Source: Ruegeria intermedia (GTDB taxonomy: Bacteria > Pseudomonadota > Alphaproteobacteria > Rhodobacterales > Rhodobacteraceae). Taken from it: a DNA stretch of 64,000 bases. The notes beneath the pieces were generated by a model that saw nothing but the letters and a program-made list of their open reading frames with translations, was not told the DNA's origin and did no database searches. Positions 24,981 through 35,040 of this stretch are shown piece by piece; the first letter of the stretch is position 1; each line of letters starts with the position of its first letter. The stretch is from positions 1 to 64,000 of the forward strand of contig NZ_FQVK01000004.1 of the NCBI RefSeq assembly GCF_900129345.1, read 5' to 3'. The translations under genes were made by a program, and so were the position numbers.

Positions 24981-26203
24981 TGCGACGCATCCCGATAGGT
25001 CGGCTCGACGGCCACGCCGGCGGTCACGAATTCCTGGCCGACCACGATGACGTCGGCGGTTTCAGGCAGTCCGCCCACCCAGACCCCGTCGGCGCTGTCG
25101 CGCAGCAGGCGGACGGGCAGGAAGTTCACGATGTTGCCCGATCCGACGGTGCGCACGCCGAGTTGACCCTCGTTGTTGAGAGTCAGCGCCGATTGCGGCA
25201 GCAGATGCGCCTTGGCGCCTTCGGCCGCGATCTGGATGCTGGCGGTCTGCCCGTCGCGGATCAGCAGTTCGGGGTTGGGCACGGTGATTTCCACCTCGAA
25301 GGTGCGGGTGGTCTCATCGGCGGACCGGCTGAGGAAGGTCACGCGGCCCTCGACCTGCAGGCCGGTGACCAGCTGTGCCTGAGCCGGGGCGCCGACCGTG
25401 ATGCGGTTGACCGAGGTTTCGGGGACGAACCCGACCAGCTTGATCGGGTCCAGCTGGATCACGGTGGCGCACAGCGATCCGGGCTGCATCAGGCTGCCCA
25501 GCTCGGCCGCGTCGCTTTCCAGCAGGCCACGGAACGGCGCCTTGATCGTCAGGCGGTCCACCTCAAGTTGGGCGGCGTCCACCGCGGCTTCGGCGGCCTC
25601 GATGCTGGCCTGGGTGGATTTCAGTTGTGCCTCGGCCGATTTCACTCCGGCCAGGGCGGCGGCCATTTCGGCTTCGGCGGAAATCTTGCGGGTTTCCGAG
25701 CCAAAGCCGGTTTCGGACAGCTTGCGGGCGGCGCGCAGGTTGATTTCGGCCTCGGCGACGCGCGCATTGGCCTCTTGCAATTTGGCCTCGGCCTCGGGGA
25801 TTCGGCTTTGGGCCTCGAGCAGAGCAGCCTTGGCCTGTTCCAATTGGGCCGGGCGCGGTCCGGGATCAAGCTGGCACATGACATCGCCGGGCTCGACGAA
25901 GGCGCCCTTGCGCAACGGTTCCGAGATCACGGTCGACGTGGTTTCGGCCAGGACCTGCACCTGGCGGTTGGCCTTGGTCTGGCCACGCAGCAGAACCGCG
26001 CTGTCGATCTCGCGGGCGGTGGACCGCAGGGCTACGACACGGACGGCCTTGGTCGGGGCGGTATCGGCGGCCTCGGCCGGGGCCTCGGTCTGCGTGGCCG
26101 GGTCCTCGCGGCCGGCAAAGGCAAACAGGGCATCGCGCTCGAATACCAGAAAATACAACGCTACTGTGACCAGAACGGCGTTGATCAGGGATATCAACCG
26201 CAT
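24977..26203 (-). CDS. RND efflux periplasmic adaptor (HlyD/MFP family)
   Basis: The 408-residue adaptor links the RND permease to an outer-membrane channel. It has one N-terminal anchor (RLISLINAVLVTVALYFLVF) and a half-lipoyl motif (VLAETTSTVISEPLRKGAFVEPGD). A long alpha-hairpin follows at about 130-220, rich in Ala/Glu/Leu heptads, then the second lipoyl half (LTIKAPFRGLLESDAAELG) and a beta-barrel with LIRDGQTASIQI. The start at MRLISLI follows AAGGAGAG; an open frame further upstream, reaching past 27 kb, is antisense to yfgM and is rejected. It is first in the adaptor-permease operon. Confidence 0.92.
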   Translation of the reverse strand: MRLISLINAVLVTVALYFLVFERDALFAFAGREDPATQTEAPAEAADTAPTKAVRVVALRSTAREIDSAVLLRGQTKANRQVQVLAETTSTVISEPLRKGAFVEPGDVMCQLDPGPRPAQLEQAKAALLEAQSRIPEAEAKLQEANARVAEAEINLRAARKLSETGFGSETRKISAEAEMAAALAGVKSAEAQLKSTQASIEAAEAAVDAAQLEVDRLTIKAPFRGLLESDAAELGSLMQPGSLCATVIQLDPIKLVGFVPETSVNRITVGAPAQAQLVTGLQVEGRVTFLSRSADETTRTFEVEITVPNPELLIRDGQTASIQIAAEGAKAHLLPQSALTLNNEGQLGVRTVGSGNIVNFLPVRLLRDSADGVWVGGLPETADVIVVGQEFVTAGVAVEPTYRDASQ

Positions 26204-26286
26204 GCCGTGTCTCTCCTTGAAATTGGGGCCCGAAATACGCAAACGTGTGGCAAGAGATGGGGTGGGCCGGGCCACTTGTCCATACT

Positions 26287-26300
26287 GAACTGAATAGTTC
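26287..26300. promoter_or_regulatory. Inverted repeat upstream of the efflux operon
   Basis: GAACT-GAAT-AGTTC is a perfect 14 bp dyad, 84 bp before the adaptor start and inside the 222 bp divergent spacer to yfgM. TetR-type repressors of efflux genes use such sites, but no regulator gene is adjacent, so the role is inferred only. Confidence 0.4.
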
Positions 26301-26425
26301 GGTTCGATTTCTTTCGCAAGAGTGGAGGCAGCCGGCGCATTTGTGCGTTTGTGCCACTTGGCTTGATGGTGGCGGCGGGGTATGACATGTCGCCAGACAG
26401 ATGACGAAATCCCCCGGGGGCAGGA

Positions 26426-27097
26426 ATGAGCGACGTCGACAGTTTCATTGATGAAGTCACCGAAGAGGTGCGCCGCGACAGGCTTTACATGCTGTTGCGC
26501 CGGTGGGGCTGGGTCGGCGTGGCCTTGGTGGTGCTGATCGTCGGGGGCGCCGCCTTCAACGAATACCGCAAGGCCCGCAGCACCGCCCAGGCCCAGGAAC
26601 TGGGCGATGCGATTCTGGCGGCGATGGTTCAGAACGAACCCGCGGACCGCGCGGCGGCGCTCGAGGGGATCGAGGCGCACACGCCCGGCGGCGACGCGGT
26701 GGTGAACTTCCTGCTGTCGGCCTCGCTGGCCGAGGCGGGGTCGGTTCCGCAGGCGGTCGAGCGGCTGAACGCCATCGCCGTGCAGGGGGACCTGCCAGAG
26801 ATCTACCGCGCGATCGCCAGCTTCAAGGCGCTGTTGCTGCAGGCTGATACCCTGCCGGCGGCGGATCGCCGTCAGCAGTTCGAAGCTCTGGCCGTGCCGG
26901 GCGCGCCCTTGCGCCTGCTGGCCCAGGAGCAGCTGGCCCTGATCGACGTCTCCGAGGGTGACGTACCGGCCGCGCTGGACCGGCTGCAGGCCCTGCGCCT
27001 GGATGCCGAGGCCGGAGCCGAGATCCGGCAGCGGGCCGGGCAACTGATCGTTGCCCTGGGGGGCACGCCCGAACCGGTCGTGGCCCAACAGGGTTGA
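26426..27097 (+). CDS. YfgM-like membrane-anchored TPR protein
   Basis: The 223-residue protein has a cytoplasmic N-terminus (MSDVDSFIDEVTEEVRRDRL), one membrane helix at about 29-48 (WGWVGVALVVLIVGGAAF) and a periplasmic helical-repeat domain. This is the plan of YfgM, which associates with the SecYEG translocon and periplasmic chaperones. It is followed by bamB and der, an order (yfgM-bamB-der) conserved in proteobacteria, which supports the call. A GGGGGCAGG box precedes the ATG. Confidence 0.85.
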   Translation: MSDVDSFIDEVTEEVRRDRLYMLLRRWGWVGVALVVLIVGGAAFNEYRKARSTAQAQELGDAILAAMVQNEPADRAAALEGIEAHTPGGDAVVNFLLSASLAEAGSVPQAVERLNAIAVQGDLPEIYRAIASFKALLLQADTLPAADRRQQFEALAVPGAPLRLLAQEQLALIDVSEGDVPAALDRLQALRLDAEAGAEIRQRAGQLIVALGGTPEPVVAQQG

Positions 27098-27144
27098 GGC
27101 GCGACAGCCAGCACGCAATGCAAGACAGGCGAGTACCGATTTCC

Positions 27145-28467
27145 ATGTCAAAACCACTTATTTCCCGCGTTGGCTTGACGGTTGCGGCGCTCGCCCTGAC
27201 TGCTCTGAGCGCCTGCGAAGAGCCCGAGATCATCCTGCCCGGAGAACGCGAAGACATCCGCCCGTCGCAGGATCTTGAAACCGTCCAGCGCAGCGGGTCC
27301 AAGCCGATCAGCCTGCCTGCGGCGCAGCGCAATACCGCTTGGGCGCAAAGCCCCGGCACCCAGTCCTTCCGCACCACGAATGCGGCCCTGTCGGCGACAC
27401 CTCAGCGTGTCTGGTTCGCAGATATCGGCAAAGGTGACGGGCGCAAGCAACGCATCACCGCCGAGCCGGTGGTGGCGGGCGGCCTGATCTACACGTTGGA
27501 TTCCGGCGCGACGGTCTCGGCGGTATCGCCGCAGGGGCAGGTGGTGTGGAGCACCAACCTCGTGCCTTCGACCGAACGGGACGATCAGGCCACCGGTGGC
27601 GGTCTGGCCCATGCCGACGGCGTTCTGTACGTCTCGTCAGGCTTTGGCCGGCTGACGGCGCTTGACGCCAAGACGGGCGCGATCCGCTGGCAGCAGAAAC
27701 TGGACGCGACCGGCAGCGGCGCACCGCTGGTGTCGGGCGGTCTGCTGTATCTGGTCGCCGGAGATCAGACCGGCTGGGCCATCGACATCAAGGACGGGCG
27801 CGTTCTGTGGCAGATCGAGGGCATTCCCAGCGTTGGCAACGTTCTGGGGGCGCCGGCCCCGGTGCTGGCCTCGGAATTCGTGGTCTTTGCCTTCGGGTCC
27901 GGCGATGTCGCCGCAGCCTTCCGCAAGGGCGGCATCCGCCGCTGGAACAGTTCGGTCGCCGGTGGGCGGCGCGGGCGCGCCGCGGCGCAGATCCTGGATG
28001 TGACCGGCGGGCCGATCGTGGCAGGCAACACGATCTATATCGGCAACCATTCCGGTCGCACCGTCGCGCTCGATGCCGAATCCGGCGAGCGCAAGTGGAC
28101 GGCCTTCGAAGGCGCGGTCGATACCGTCTGGCCGGCCGGCAACAGCGTGTTCCTGATCAGCGATCGCAGCCAGCTGGTGCGGCTCGATGCCGCTGACGGT
28201 TCGGTGGTCTGGGCCGTTGATCTTCCGGGCTTCGTCAAGGACAAGCCCGGCAAGCGTGGCCCGATCTTCGCGCATTACGGCCCGATCATGGCCGGCGGCC
28301 GGATCGTCATCGCCTCGAATGACGGCTATCTGCGGTTCTTCAATCCGGTGGACGGTGCCCTGGTGCATCAGGTCGAGGTGCCCGGCGGTGCCACCACATC
28401 CCCGGTCGTGGCCGGTCAGACCCTGTTTGTGGTTTCGACCAAAGGGCAACTGCACGCTTTCCGTTGA
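27145..28467 (+). CDS. bamB: Outer membrane assembly lipoprotein BamB
   Basis: BamB is a lipoprotein of the BAM complex that folds beta-barrel proteins into the outer membrane. The 440-residue protein starts MSKPLISRVGLTVAALALTA and has the lipobox LSAC (Cys24). The mature part is a PQQ-type beta-propeller: repeated strands such as VWSTNLVPS, IRWQQKLDATGSGAPLVSGG, VLWQIEGIPS and RKWTAFEGAVDTVWPAG each carry the W motif. The upstream open frame is ignored because the signal peptide begins at this ATG. It lies between yfgM and der. Confidence 0.9.
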   Translation: MSKPLISRVGLTVAALALTALSACEEPEIILPGEREDIRPSQDLETVQRSGSKPISLPAAQRNTAWAQSPGTQSFRTTNAALSATPQRVWFADIGKGDGRKQRITAEPVVAGGLIYTLDSGATVSAVSPQGQVVWSTNLVPSTERDDQATGGGLAHADGVLYVSSGFGRLTALDAKTGAIRWQQKLDATGSGAPLVSGGLLYLVAGDQTGWAIDIKDGRVLWQIEGIPSVGNVLGAPAPVLASEFVVFAFGSGDVAAAFRKGGIRRWNSSVAGGRRGRAAAQILDVTGGPIVAGNTIYIGNHSGRTVALDAESGERKWTAFEGAVDTVWPAGNSVFLISDRSQLVRLDAADGSVVWAVDLPGFVKDKPGKRGPIFAHYGPIMAGGRIVIASNDGYLRFFNPVDGALVHQVEVPGGATTSPVVAGQTLFVVSTKGQLHAFR

Positions 28468-28515
28468 CGGCAAGATGCGCTAAAGGGCGCGTCTGAGTCT
28501 TGAAAGTTGAGTATC

Positions 28516-29970
28516 ATGTCTTTGACCCTCGCCATCGTGGGGCGCCCGAATGTGGGCAAGTCCACCCTGTTCAACCGCCTTGTGGGCAAGCGTCTTGCGC
28601 TGGTCGATGACCAGCCCGGCGTCACCCGCGACCTGCGCGAGGGCGAGGGGCGGCTGGGCGACCTGCGCTTTACCGTGATCGACACCGCGGGGCTGGAGGA
28701 CGCCACCGACGACAGCCTGCAGGGCCGGATGCGGCGCCTGACCGAACGCGCGGTGGACATGGCCGATGTCTGCCTGTTCATGATCGACGCGCGCACGGGC
28801 GTCACCCCCACCGACGAGCTGTTCGCCGAGATCCTGCGCAAACGCTCCAAGCACGTGATCCTGGCGGCCAACAAGGCCGAGGGCGCGGCGGCCGATGCGG
28901 GCGTGCTCGAGGCCTATGGCCTTGGACTGGGCGAGCCGATCCGTTTGTCGGGGGAACATGGCGAGGGCATGACCGACCTGTATGCTGCGTTGATGCCTCT
29001 GGCCGACGCGATCGAGGAGAAGCAGGCCGAGGACGCCCCCGAAACAGACATCGATCTGGACGAGGCCGGAGAGACCGAGGGCGAGGCCCCCGCGATCACC
29101 GCCGCCAAGCCCCTGCAAGTGGCCGTGGTCGGCCGCCCCAATGCGGGCAAGTCCACGCTGATCAACAAGATTTTGGGCGAAGACCGCCTGCTGACCGGCC
29201 CCGAGGCCGGCATCACCCGCGATGCCATCAGCCTGCGCATCGACTGGAACGGCACGCCCATGCGCATCTTTGACACCGCCGGCATGCGAAAGAAGGCCAA
29301 GGTGCAGGAGAAGCTGGAAAAGCTGTCGGTCTCGGACGGGCTGCGCGCCGTCAAGTTCGCCGAGGTCGTCGTGGTGCTGCTGGACGCCGCGATCCCGTTC
29401 GAACAGCAGGATCTGCGCATCGCGGACCTGGCCGAACGGGAAGGCCGCGCCGTGGTGATCGCCGTCAACAAATGGGATGTCGAAGAGGCCAAGCAGGAAA
29501 AGCTGCGCGACCTCAAGGCGCAGTTCGAACGCCTGCTGCCACAGCTGCGCGGCGCACCTCTGGTCACGGTTTCGGCCAAGACCGGGCGCGGGCTGGACCG
29601 GCTGCACGAGGCGATCCTGCGCGCCCACGAAGTCTGGAACCGCCGCATTCCGACCGCGGCCCTGAACCGCTGGCTGACGGCGATGCTGGAACAGCACCCG
29701 CCGCCCGCCCCTCAGGGCCGCCGGATCAAGCTGCGCTATATGACCCAGGCCAAGACCCGGCCACCGGGGTTCGTGGTGATGTGTTCGCATCCCGACAAGA
29801 TGCCGGCCAGCTATTCGCGCTATCTGGTCAACGGTCTGCGGGATGATTTCGACATGCCCGGCACTCCGATCCGCCTGACGCTGCGCGGGCAGGGGGACAA
29901 GAACCCCTACAAGGGCCGGCGAAAGAAGAACGCGGGCGCGTTGGCCAAGCACCTCAGGGGCAGGGCGTAA
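28516..29970 (+). CDS. der: Ribosome assembly GTPase Der (EngA)
   Basis: Der carries two consecutive GTPase domains and a KH-like C-terminal domain and is needed for 50S subunit maturation. In this 484-residue protein the first G domain shows [25 protein letters not shown] and NKAEG. After an acidic linker (about 170-200, rich in Glu and Asp) the second has [27 protein letters not shown] and VNKWDVEE. The KH-like end contains [20 protein letters not shown] and [13 protein letters not shown]. It is the third gene of yfgM-bamB-der. Confidence 0.96.
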   Translation: MSLTLAIVGRPNVGKSTLFNRLVGKRLALVDDQPGVTRDLREGEGRLGDLRFTVIDTAGLEDATDDSLQGRMRRLTERAVDMADVCLFMIDARTGVTPTDELFAEILRKRSKHVILAANKAEGAAADAGVLEAYGLGLGEPIRLSGEHGEGMTDLYAALMPLADAIEEKQAEDAPETDIDLDEAGETEGEAPAITAAKPLQVAVVGRPNAGKSTLINKILGEDRLLTGPEAGITRDAISLRIDWNGTPMRIFDTAGMRKKAKVQEKLEKLSVSDGLRAVKFAEVVVVLLDAAIPFEQQDLRIADLAEREGRAVVIAVNKWDVEEAKQEKLRDLKAQFERLLPQLRGAPLVTVSAKTGRGLDRLHEAILRAHEVWNRRIPTAALNRWLTAMLEQHPPPAPQGRRIKLRYMTQAKTRPPGFVVMCSHPDKMPASYSRYLVNGLRDDFDMPGTPIRLTLRGQGDKNPYKGRRKKNAGALAKHLRGRA

Positions 29971-30133
29971 CCGCGCCAATTTCATGCATTTTCAGGCGTG
30001 GGGCGTGACAGGCCCCACACATCGCGCTAGCATTTGCTGGCGCGCACCCATTTCGCGCGCGGCTTGTGCGCGGGTTCCGCGTGCTTGTTTTCGAAAGGAC
30101 TGTTGAACCGGACCATCGTGGGGAGCGGGCTGG

Positions 30134-31120
30134 ATGGACCTGAGAGAGTACACAAGGCAATATGCGGTGCAGGACAATCGGCTGGCGGCGCTGAGCTATT
30201 TTGGAACATTTGCTGTCTATTTCGCGTCGCTGGCGCTGGCGATCGCCTATGTCGATCGCTGGTACATCCTGATCCCGGCCGGGGTGGTGTTCGCGTTTTC
30301 CGCCGTGCGGCTGTACGTGCTGCAGCACGATTGCGGACATCATTCACTGTTTGAAACCCGGCAGCAGAATGAATGGGCGGGCCATATTCTGTCGCCGTTC
30401 ACCTTCGCGCCGTTCGAGGTGATGAAGCAGAACCACAATCTGCACCACGCGGGCATCGGCAACCTGGAACACCGCGAAACCGGTGAGATCCACACCATGA
30501 CCCTGCGCGAATGGAACGCGGCCGACTGGAAGGCGCGGCTGTTCTATCGGTTGTACCGCAACCCGTTCATCCTGGTGCCGGTCGGGGCGTTGTTCACCTA
30601 TTTCATCCGCTATCGCTGGCCCAAGAACACGATGCGGTTCGGGGTGCGCGGCGTGCTGCTGCACAACCTATCGATCGTGGTGTTCCTTGGGCTGCTCTAC
30701 TGGATCGCCGGGCTGACCGGCATTCTGGTCTGGCTGGTGTTTTCACTTTTGGGCGGCATGCTGGGCGTGTTTCTGGTGTATCTGCAGCACAATTTCGAGG
30801 ACACCTACTGGGACCGCCGACCGGACCTGGATCCGCAGCTTGCAGCACTGCAGGGGTCGTCGGCGCTGGATTTCGGATGGTGGTTCGACATGGCGGTGGC
30901 CTGTATCACCTTGCATGACATCCACCACTTCAACGCGCGCATCCCGTCTTATCGGTTGCGGGCCTGCCACTACAACCTGCCGCCCGAGTACACCCCGCGC
31001 CGGATCAAGTTCCCCGAGGCCGTGGCCGCGCTGAACCTGAAACTTTGGGACGAGGACGCGAAGCGTTTGGTTCCCTTCCCCAAAAAGAACAACTCGGGCA
31101 GTTTCGCACCCGTCAATTGA
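30134..31120 (+). CDS. Membrane fatty acid desaturase family protein
   Basis: The 328-residue integral membrane protein has the three histidine boxes that bind the di-iron centre: HDCGHHSLF near residue 59, HNLHHAG near 100, and HDIHHFNARIP near 260. Hydrophobic segments flank the first two boxes, as in acyl-lipid desaturases and related hydroxylases. The position of the introduced double bond cannot be deduced. It lies 163 bp after der with a GGGAGCGGG leader and is probably transcribed alone. Confidence 0.88.
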   Translation: MDLREYTRQYAVQDNRLAALSYFGTFAVYFASLALAIAYVDRWYILIPAGVVFAFSAVRLYVLQHDCGHHSLFETRQQNEWAGHILSPFTFAPFEVMKQNHNLHHAGIGNLEHRETGEIHTMTLREWNAADWKARLFYRLYRNPFILVPVGALFTYFIRYRWPKNTMRFGVRGVLLHNLSIVVFLGLLYWIAGLTGILVWLVFSLLGGMLGVFLVYLQHNFEDTYWDRRPDLDPQLAALQGSSALDFGWWFDMAVACITLHDIHHFNARIPSYRLRACHYNLPPEYTPRRIKFPEAVAALNLKLWDEDAKRLVPFPKKNNSGSFAPVN

Positions 31121-31211
31121 TATTCGAGCCGCAGGTGCCATGCGTCTGGGGCAGTGAATGGCTTGGTGCGCGGGGCTGGATCGCTGCCTTCGAAATCGAA
31201 AGGACATTTGA

Positions 31212-31763
31212 ATGACATCAGTGACAAACGTGCGTGGTGTGGGCAAGGCCTTGGGTCAGGAGCTGTCACGTCGGGGAATCAAGACCGCGCAGGACCTTGC
31301 CAGTGCCGACCCCGGAAACCTGGCCGCGATTCCGCGTATCGGCCCCCGGCGCGCGCAAGCACTGATCCTGGCTGCAAACCAGGCGGTTGCGGGTGGCGCA
31401 ACACCCGCCCAGCCAAAAGCCCGATCTGCAACCGGGCCAAAGCCGAAATCTGGCCGCGCGGAGCCCGGCAAGTCAGAGGCACCAGCACCGAAGATTGAAG
31501 CCGCAGCGAAGAAACCCGATGCGGAGGCCAAGGCCCGCAAGGCGGCCAAGATCAGGGCCAAGGCCGAAAAGGCGGCCCGCAAACGCAAGGAAATGGAGGA
31601 AGCGATCCGCAAGGCCAAGGAAAAGCTCAAGGCCAAGTGGAAGAAGGAAAAGAAAAAGGAAAAAGAAAGAAAGGCCCGGAAAGAGGCGGAAAAAGGCAAG
31701 GGAAAGACGGGCAAAAAGGACAAGAAGTCCAAGAAGGAAAAGAAAAAGGCGAAGAAGAAATGA
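31212..31763 (+). CDS. Helix-hairpin-helix protein with a long lysine-rich tail
   Basis: The 183-residue protein has an N-terminal HhH fold: NVRGVGKALGQELSRRGI and LAAIPRIGPRRAQALILAA are the two glycine hairpins (residues about 5-55), which usually grip DNA backbone. A Pro/Ala linker follows. From about residue 95 the chain is almost wholly Lys, Glu, Arg and Ala and ends in repeated KKDKK, KKEKKK and KKAKKK. Such a tail recalls histone H1-like proteins and should bind nucleic acid without sequence preference. GAAAGGAC precedes the ATG. No operon partner; serS converges from the right. I do not know a named family with this exact combination. Confidence 0.75.
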   Translation: MTSVTNVRGVGKALGQELSRRGIKTAQDLASADPGNLAAIPRIGPRRAQALILAANQAVAGGATPAQPKARSATGPKPKSGRAEPGKSEAPAPKIEAAAKKPDAEAKARKAAKIRAKAEKAARKRKEMEEAIRKAKEKLKAKWKKEKKKEKERKARKEAEKGKGKTGKKDKKSKKEKKKAKKK

Positions 31764-31803
31764 CTTCTCCGCCAATTGCCGTCAGGCCGCGATCCGTATC
31801 GGA

Positions 31804-33096
31804 TCAGGCCAGCGTGCCGTCCTTTTGCAGGGTCAGCTTGCCACCCAGATAGGGGGCCAAGGCCTCGGGCAGCACCACGGTGCCGTCGGCCTGCTGGCCG
31901 TTTTCAAGAACCGCGATCAGGCAGCGCCCCACAGCCAGGCCCGAGCCGTTCAGCGTATGCACATATTCCGGCTTGCCGCCGCCCTCGGGGCGGAAACGCG
32001 CGTTCATGCGGCGAGCCTGGAAATCGCCGCAGGTGGAAACCGAGCTGATCTCGCGATAGGTGTTCTGCCCCGGCAGCCAGGCCTCGATGTCATAGGTCCG
32101 GCGCGCGCCGAACCCCATGTCGCCGGTGCACAGGATCACGGTGCGATAGGGTACGCCCAGCTTCTCCAGGATGCACTCGGCGCAGCGCAGCATGCGCTTT
32201 TGTTCCTCATCCGACTTGTCGGGATGGGTGATCGAGACCATCTCGACCTTTTCGAACTGGTGCTGGCGCAGCATGCCGCGGGTGTCCTTGCCGGCCGATC
32301 CGGCCTCGGACCGGAAGCACAGCGAATGCGCGGTGTAGCGGCGCGGAAGATAGCTCTCCTCGATCATCGTGTCGTTGACGATGTTGGTCAGCGACACCTC
32401 GGAAGTGGGGATCAGCCACCACCCTTCGCGGGTCTGATAGCTGTCCTCGCCGAACTTGGGCAACTGGCCGGTGCCCATCATCATTTCGGACAGAACCAGA
32501 ACCGGGGCGTTCACCTCGGTCAGGCCGTTCTCGTTGATATGCGTGTCCAGCATGAACTGCGCCAGCGCCCGGTGAATGCGCGCGACGCCGCCCGACAGCA
32601 GCACGAAACGCGAGCCCGCCAGCTTGGCCGCGGTTTCGAAATCCATGCCGTTCTGGACCGCTTCGATCTCGAAATGCTCCTTGGCGTCGAAATCGAACGC
32701 GCGCGGGGTGCCCCAGCGGTTCACCTCGACATTGTCGTTTTCGTCCTTGCCGTCCGGCACGTCCTCGGCCGGCAGGTTGGGAATGCGGATCAACTGATCG
32801 GTCAGCAGCGCGTCCAGATCCTTGGCCTCGGTCTGCATGCGGGCGATCTCGGCCTTTTTCTCGGCCACCAGTGCGCGCAGGCGCTGGAACTCGGCCTCGT
32901 CGCCGCGGGCCTTGGCGGCGCCCACTTCCTTGCTGGCCTTGTTCTGTTCGGCCTGCGCGGTCTCGGCGGCCAGGATCTTGGCGCGGCGGGCTTCATCCAG
33001 GCGCAACAGCTCGGCCGAGATCGGCGCTTCGCCCCGGCGGGCAAGGGCGGCGTCGAAGGCAGCTGGGTTTTCGCGGATTGCGCGGATGTCATGCAT
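31804..33096 (-). CDS. serS: Seryl-tRNA synthetase
   Basis: This class II synthetase has 430 residues. The N-terminal coiled-coil arm that touches the tRNA long variable arm is visible at about 30-100 ([20 protein letters not shown] through [20 protein letters not shown]). The catalytic core shows motif 2 in [20 protein letters not shown] and motif 3 in [20 protein letters not shown]. It is monocistronic, with the MscS-type gene upstream on the same strand 78 bp away. Confidence 0.96.
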   Translation of the reverse strand: MHDIRAIRENPAAFDAALARRGEAPISAELLRLDEARRAKILAAETAQAEQNKASKEVGAAKARGDEAEFQRLRALVAEKKAEIARMQTEAKDLDALLTDQLIRIPNLPAEDVPDGKDENDNVEVNRWGTPRAFDFDAKEHFEIEAVQNGMDFETAAKLAGSRFVLLSGGVARIHRALAQFMLDTHINENGLTEVNAPVLVLSEMMMGTGQLPKFGEDSYQTREGWWLIPTSEVSLTNIVNDTMIEESYLPRRYTAHSLCFRSEAGSAGKDTRGMLRQHQFEKVEMVSITHPDKSDEEQKRMLRCAECILEKLGVPYRTVILCTGDMGFGARRTYDIEAWLPGQNTYREISSVSTCGDFQARRMNARFRPEGGGKPEYVHTLNGSGLAVGRCLIAVLENGQQADGTVVLPEALAPYLGGKLTLQKDGTLA

Positions 33097-33174
33097 GGCT
33101 CAGATCCCTGGCAAATGAATCACTCTGCCCGCTTATGCACCATCTGGCGCGCGGGGTGTAGCGCCGGATTGGCA

Positions 33175-34836
33175 TCAATCATCAGTGTCTTCGCGCGCGT
33201 CATGGGCCAGTCGCCCGTCCCAGGGCGCCGAAGGGATCTTGGGTTCGGGCGGATCGGCCATGTAGGACGGGGTCATGATCTGCACGCCGTTTTCATTGAA
33301 CACCGCCACGATGTTGCGGTGCAGGTCCGAGCGGATCTTGGGGATCGAATTGCCGCGGGTCGTATAGGCGTTGATCTGGTAGTTGATGGCATAGTCGGCC
33401 AGCGCGGTCCACAGAACGAACGGGGCCGGGCGGACCTTGAGCCCCTTGGTGCGCCGCGCCGCCTCGATCAGCATTGCCTCGATCTTTTCGGGTGGCTCCT
33501 CATAGCCGATCCCGACGGTGGTGTGCACCAGAAGGCCGTTGCCGTCGGTCGGTTTGGAAAAATTGATCACGTCCGAATTCATCAGCTGCGCATTCGGGAT
33601 CGAGATCAGTTCGTTCTTGATGGATTTCAGATGGGTTTCCATCAATTTGATCTGCACGACGTCGCCGATATGGTCGCCGATCTGGATGCGGTCCCCGATC
33701 GAGGTCGACCGGCGATAGATCACGAACAGCCCCGCCAGCATGTTGCTGACCACCGAGTTCGCGCCCAGCGACAGCATCGCGCCGACCAGGATCGTCAGCC
33801 CCTGGAAGGCCGCCGAATCCGACCCCGGTATGTAGGGCACGGCAAAGACCAGCGCGATCAGGATCACCACGACGCGGGCGATGTTGAACGTGGGGTTGAC
33901 CCAGTGTTTCTCGAAATCGCCCAGCTCGAAGGTCCCGGCTTCGACGGCGTCGAAGAACACGCGCATGCCCTTGTTGATGTACATCGCCACCCAGGCGATC
34001 AGCGCCAGCATGATCAGGTTCGGAATGTAGGCGATGATGCCCCTGAAGATCAGCAGCACCGGTTCGGTCAGGTAGGTCAGCAGCAGTTGGGCGAAATACC
34101 GGGTCTCGGCAAAGGACAGCAGGACGAAAGACAGATAGTAGTAGAAGCCCAGGAAAAAGAGGATCAGCAGGATGAAATTCAGCGCGTACCGGATCAGGGC
34201 GGCGATGGCCTCGGCCTGTACGCTCTTGGCGGTGGCTTCCTCGACATCGCGCAGATAGCGCCGGACGACACTCAGGGTGCGGCGCCGGATGCGCCGGTGC
34301 AGCCACAGGATGGCCGCGACAAAGACCACAAAGCCCAGCGTCCAGGCGCCGGCCTCGATCGCGCCGGACACGCGCGCCTCGTCCGTGCGGTTGGCGCGAT
34401 AGGACCGGATCGCCTCGCGGATCGCGTCGGCATGCAGAGCGGTCAAGACCTTCAGGTCCATCTGGTCCAGTTCGGCATCGGCCTCGGTGACGATCGAGAC
34501 CATCACCCCGTCGGCAAGGATGCGGGTGCCCAGATCGGTTTCTTCGAAGGTGATGCTGACGTCGGGCCGGTCCGACGACTCGGCCACGGTGATGATGGCA
34601 TTCTGGATGTTCTCGGCCCGTTCGGGGGCGGGCAGGGCGCTGGACCCGCGAATGTGGAACAGCGTATCGCCGTCCACGATCACCGGGGCCCGGAAAGCTT
34701 CGGCCTGGGCGATCTCTTCTTCGCTTGGCTGGGGCGGGGTTTCTTGCGCGCTGGCGGGCGGCGATGCCACCGCCGTCAGGGTGAGGGCGCACAGCAAAAG
34801 AGCCAATCCGAACAGCGGTTTGAAGAAATGTCGCAT
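33175..34836 (-). CDS. Large MscS-type mechanosensitive channel
   Basis: The 553-residue protein starts with a signal peptide (LFGLALLLCALTLTAVASPP...ASAQE), followed by a periplasmic domain of about 110 residues. Four to five membrane helices lie between about 150 and 330. The pore-lining helix and beta domain read GLTILVGAMLSLGANSVVSN, then RSTSIGDRIQIGDHIGDVVQ, the MscS signature. The C-terminal vestibule follows. The start is chosen for the GGAGGG box seven bases upstream and the signal peptide; a longer open frame is non-coding. It should release osmolytes on hypo-osmotic shock. Confidence 0.88.
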   Translation of the reverse strand: MRHFFKPLFGLALLLCALTLTAVASPPASAQETPPQPSEEEIAQAEAFRAPVIVDGDTLFHIRGSSALPAPERAENIQNAIITVAESSDRPDVSITFEETDLGTRILADGVMVSIVTEADAELDQMDLKVLTALHADAIREAIRSYRANRTDEARVSGAIEAGAWTLGFVVFVAAILWLHRRIRRRTLSVVRRYLRDVEEATAKSVQAEAIAALIRYALNFILLILFFLGFYYYLSFVLLSFAETRYFAQLLLTYLTEPVLLIFRGIIAYIPNLIMLALIAWVAMYINKGMRVFFDAVEAGTFELGDFEKHWVNPTFNIARVVVILIALVFAVPYIPGSDSAAFQGLTILVGAMLSLGANSVVSNMLAGLFVIYRRSTSIGDRIQIGDHIGDVVQIKLMETHLKSIKNELISIPNAQLMNSDVINFSKPTDGNGLLVHTTVGIGYEEPPEKIEAMLIEAARRTKGLKVRPAPFVLWTALADYAINYQINAYTTRGNSIPKIRSDLHRNIVAVFNENGVQIMTPSYMADPPEPKIPSAPWDGRLAHDAREDTDD

Positions 34837-35040
34837 GGGCCCTCCAATCGTTTCGAATATAACCGAGGTGACCGGTGTTGATAGTGTAATCCTGCAACGT
34901 TTTGCCCCGGTGTGCCCTGCCGTTGCCCCACAGCCGCGCGAATCCAGGGCGGCGTTGCTTGCAAAGGTCGATTGCAGGGCATAGTTTCCCGCCAAATTCG
35001 CGGCGTTCCATCCGCGACCTCAAGAAAAAAGGAATATCCC

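Noticed and set aside
21201-24998. A 1265-codon open frame on the plus strand
   Set aside because: It lies exactly antisense to the RND permease and its translation is a His/Gln/Asp/Arg-rich string with no domain; it is a by-product of high GC at third positions.
26204-27157. A 318-residue upstream extension of the efflux adaptor
   Set aside because: It runs antisense through yfgM, lacks any adaptor homology and has no ribosome binding site; the start with AAGGAGAG and a membrane anchor is far better.
31387-34881. A 1164-codon plus-strand frame through serS and the MscS-type gene
   Set aside because: The translation is low-complexity and antisense to two well-supported genes.
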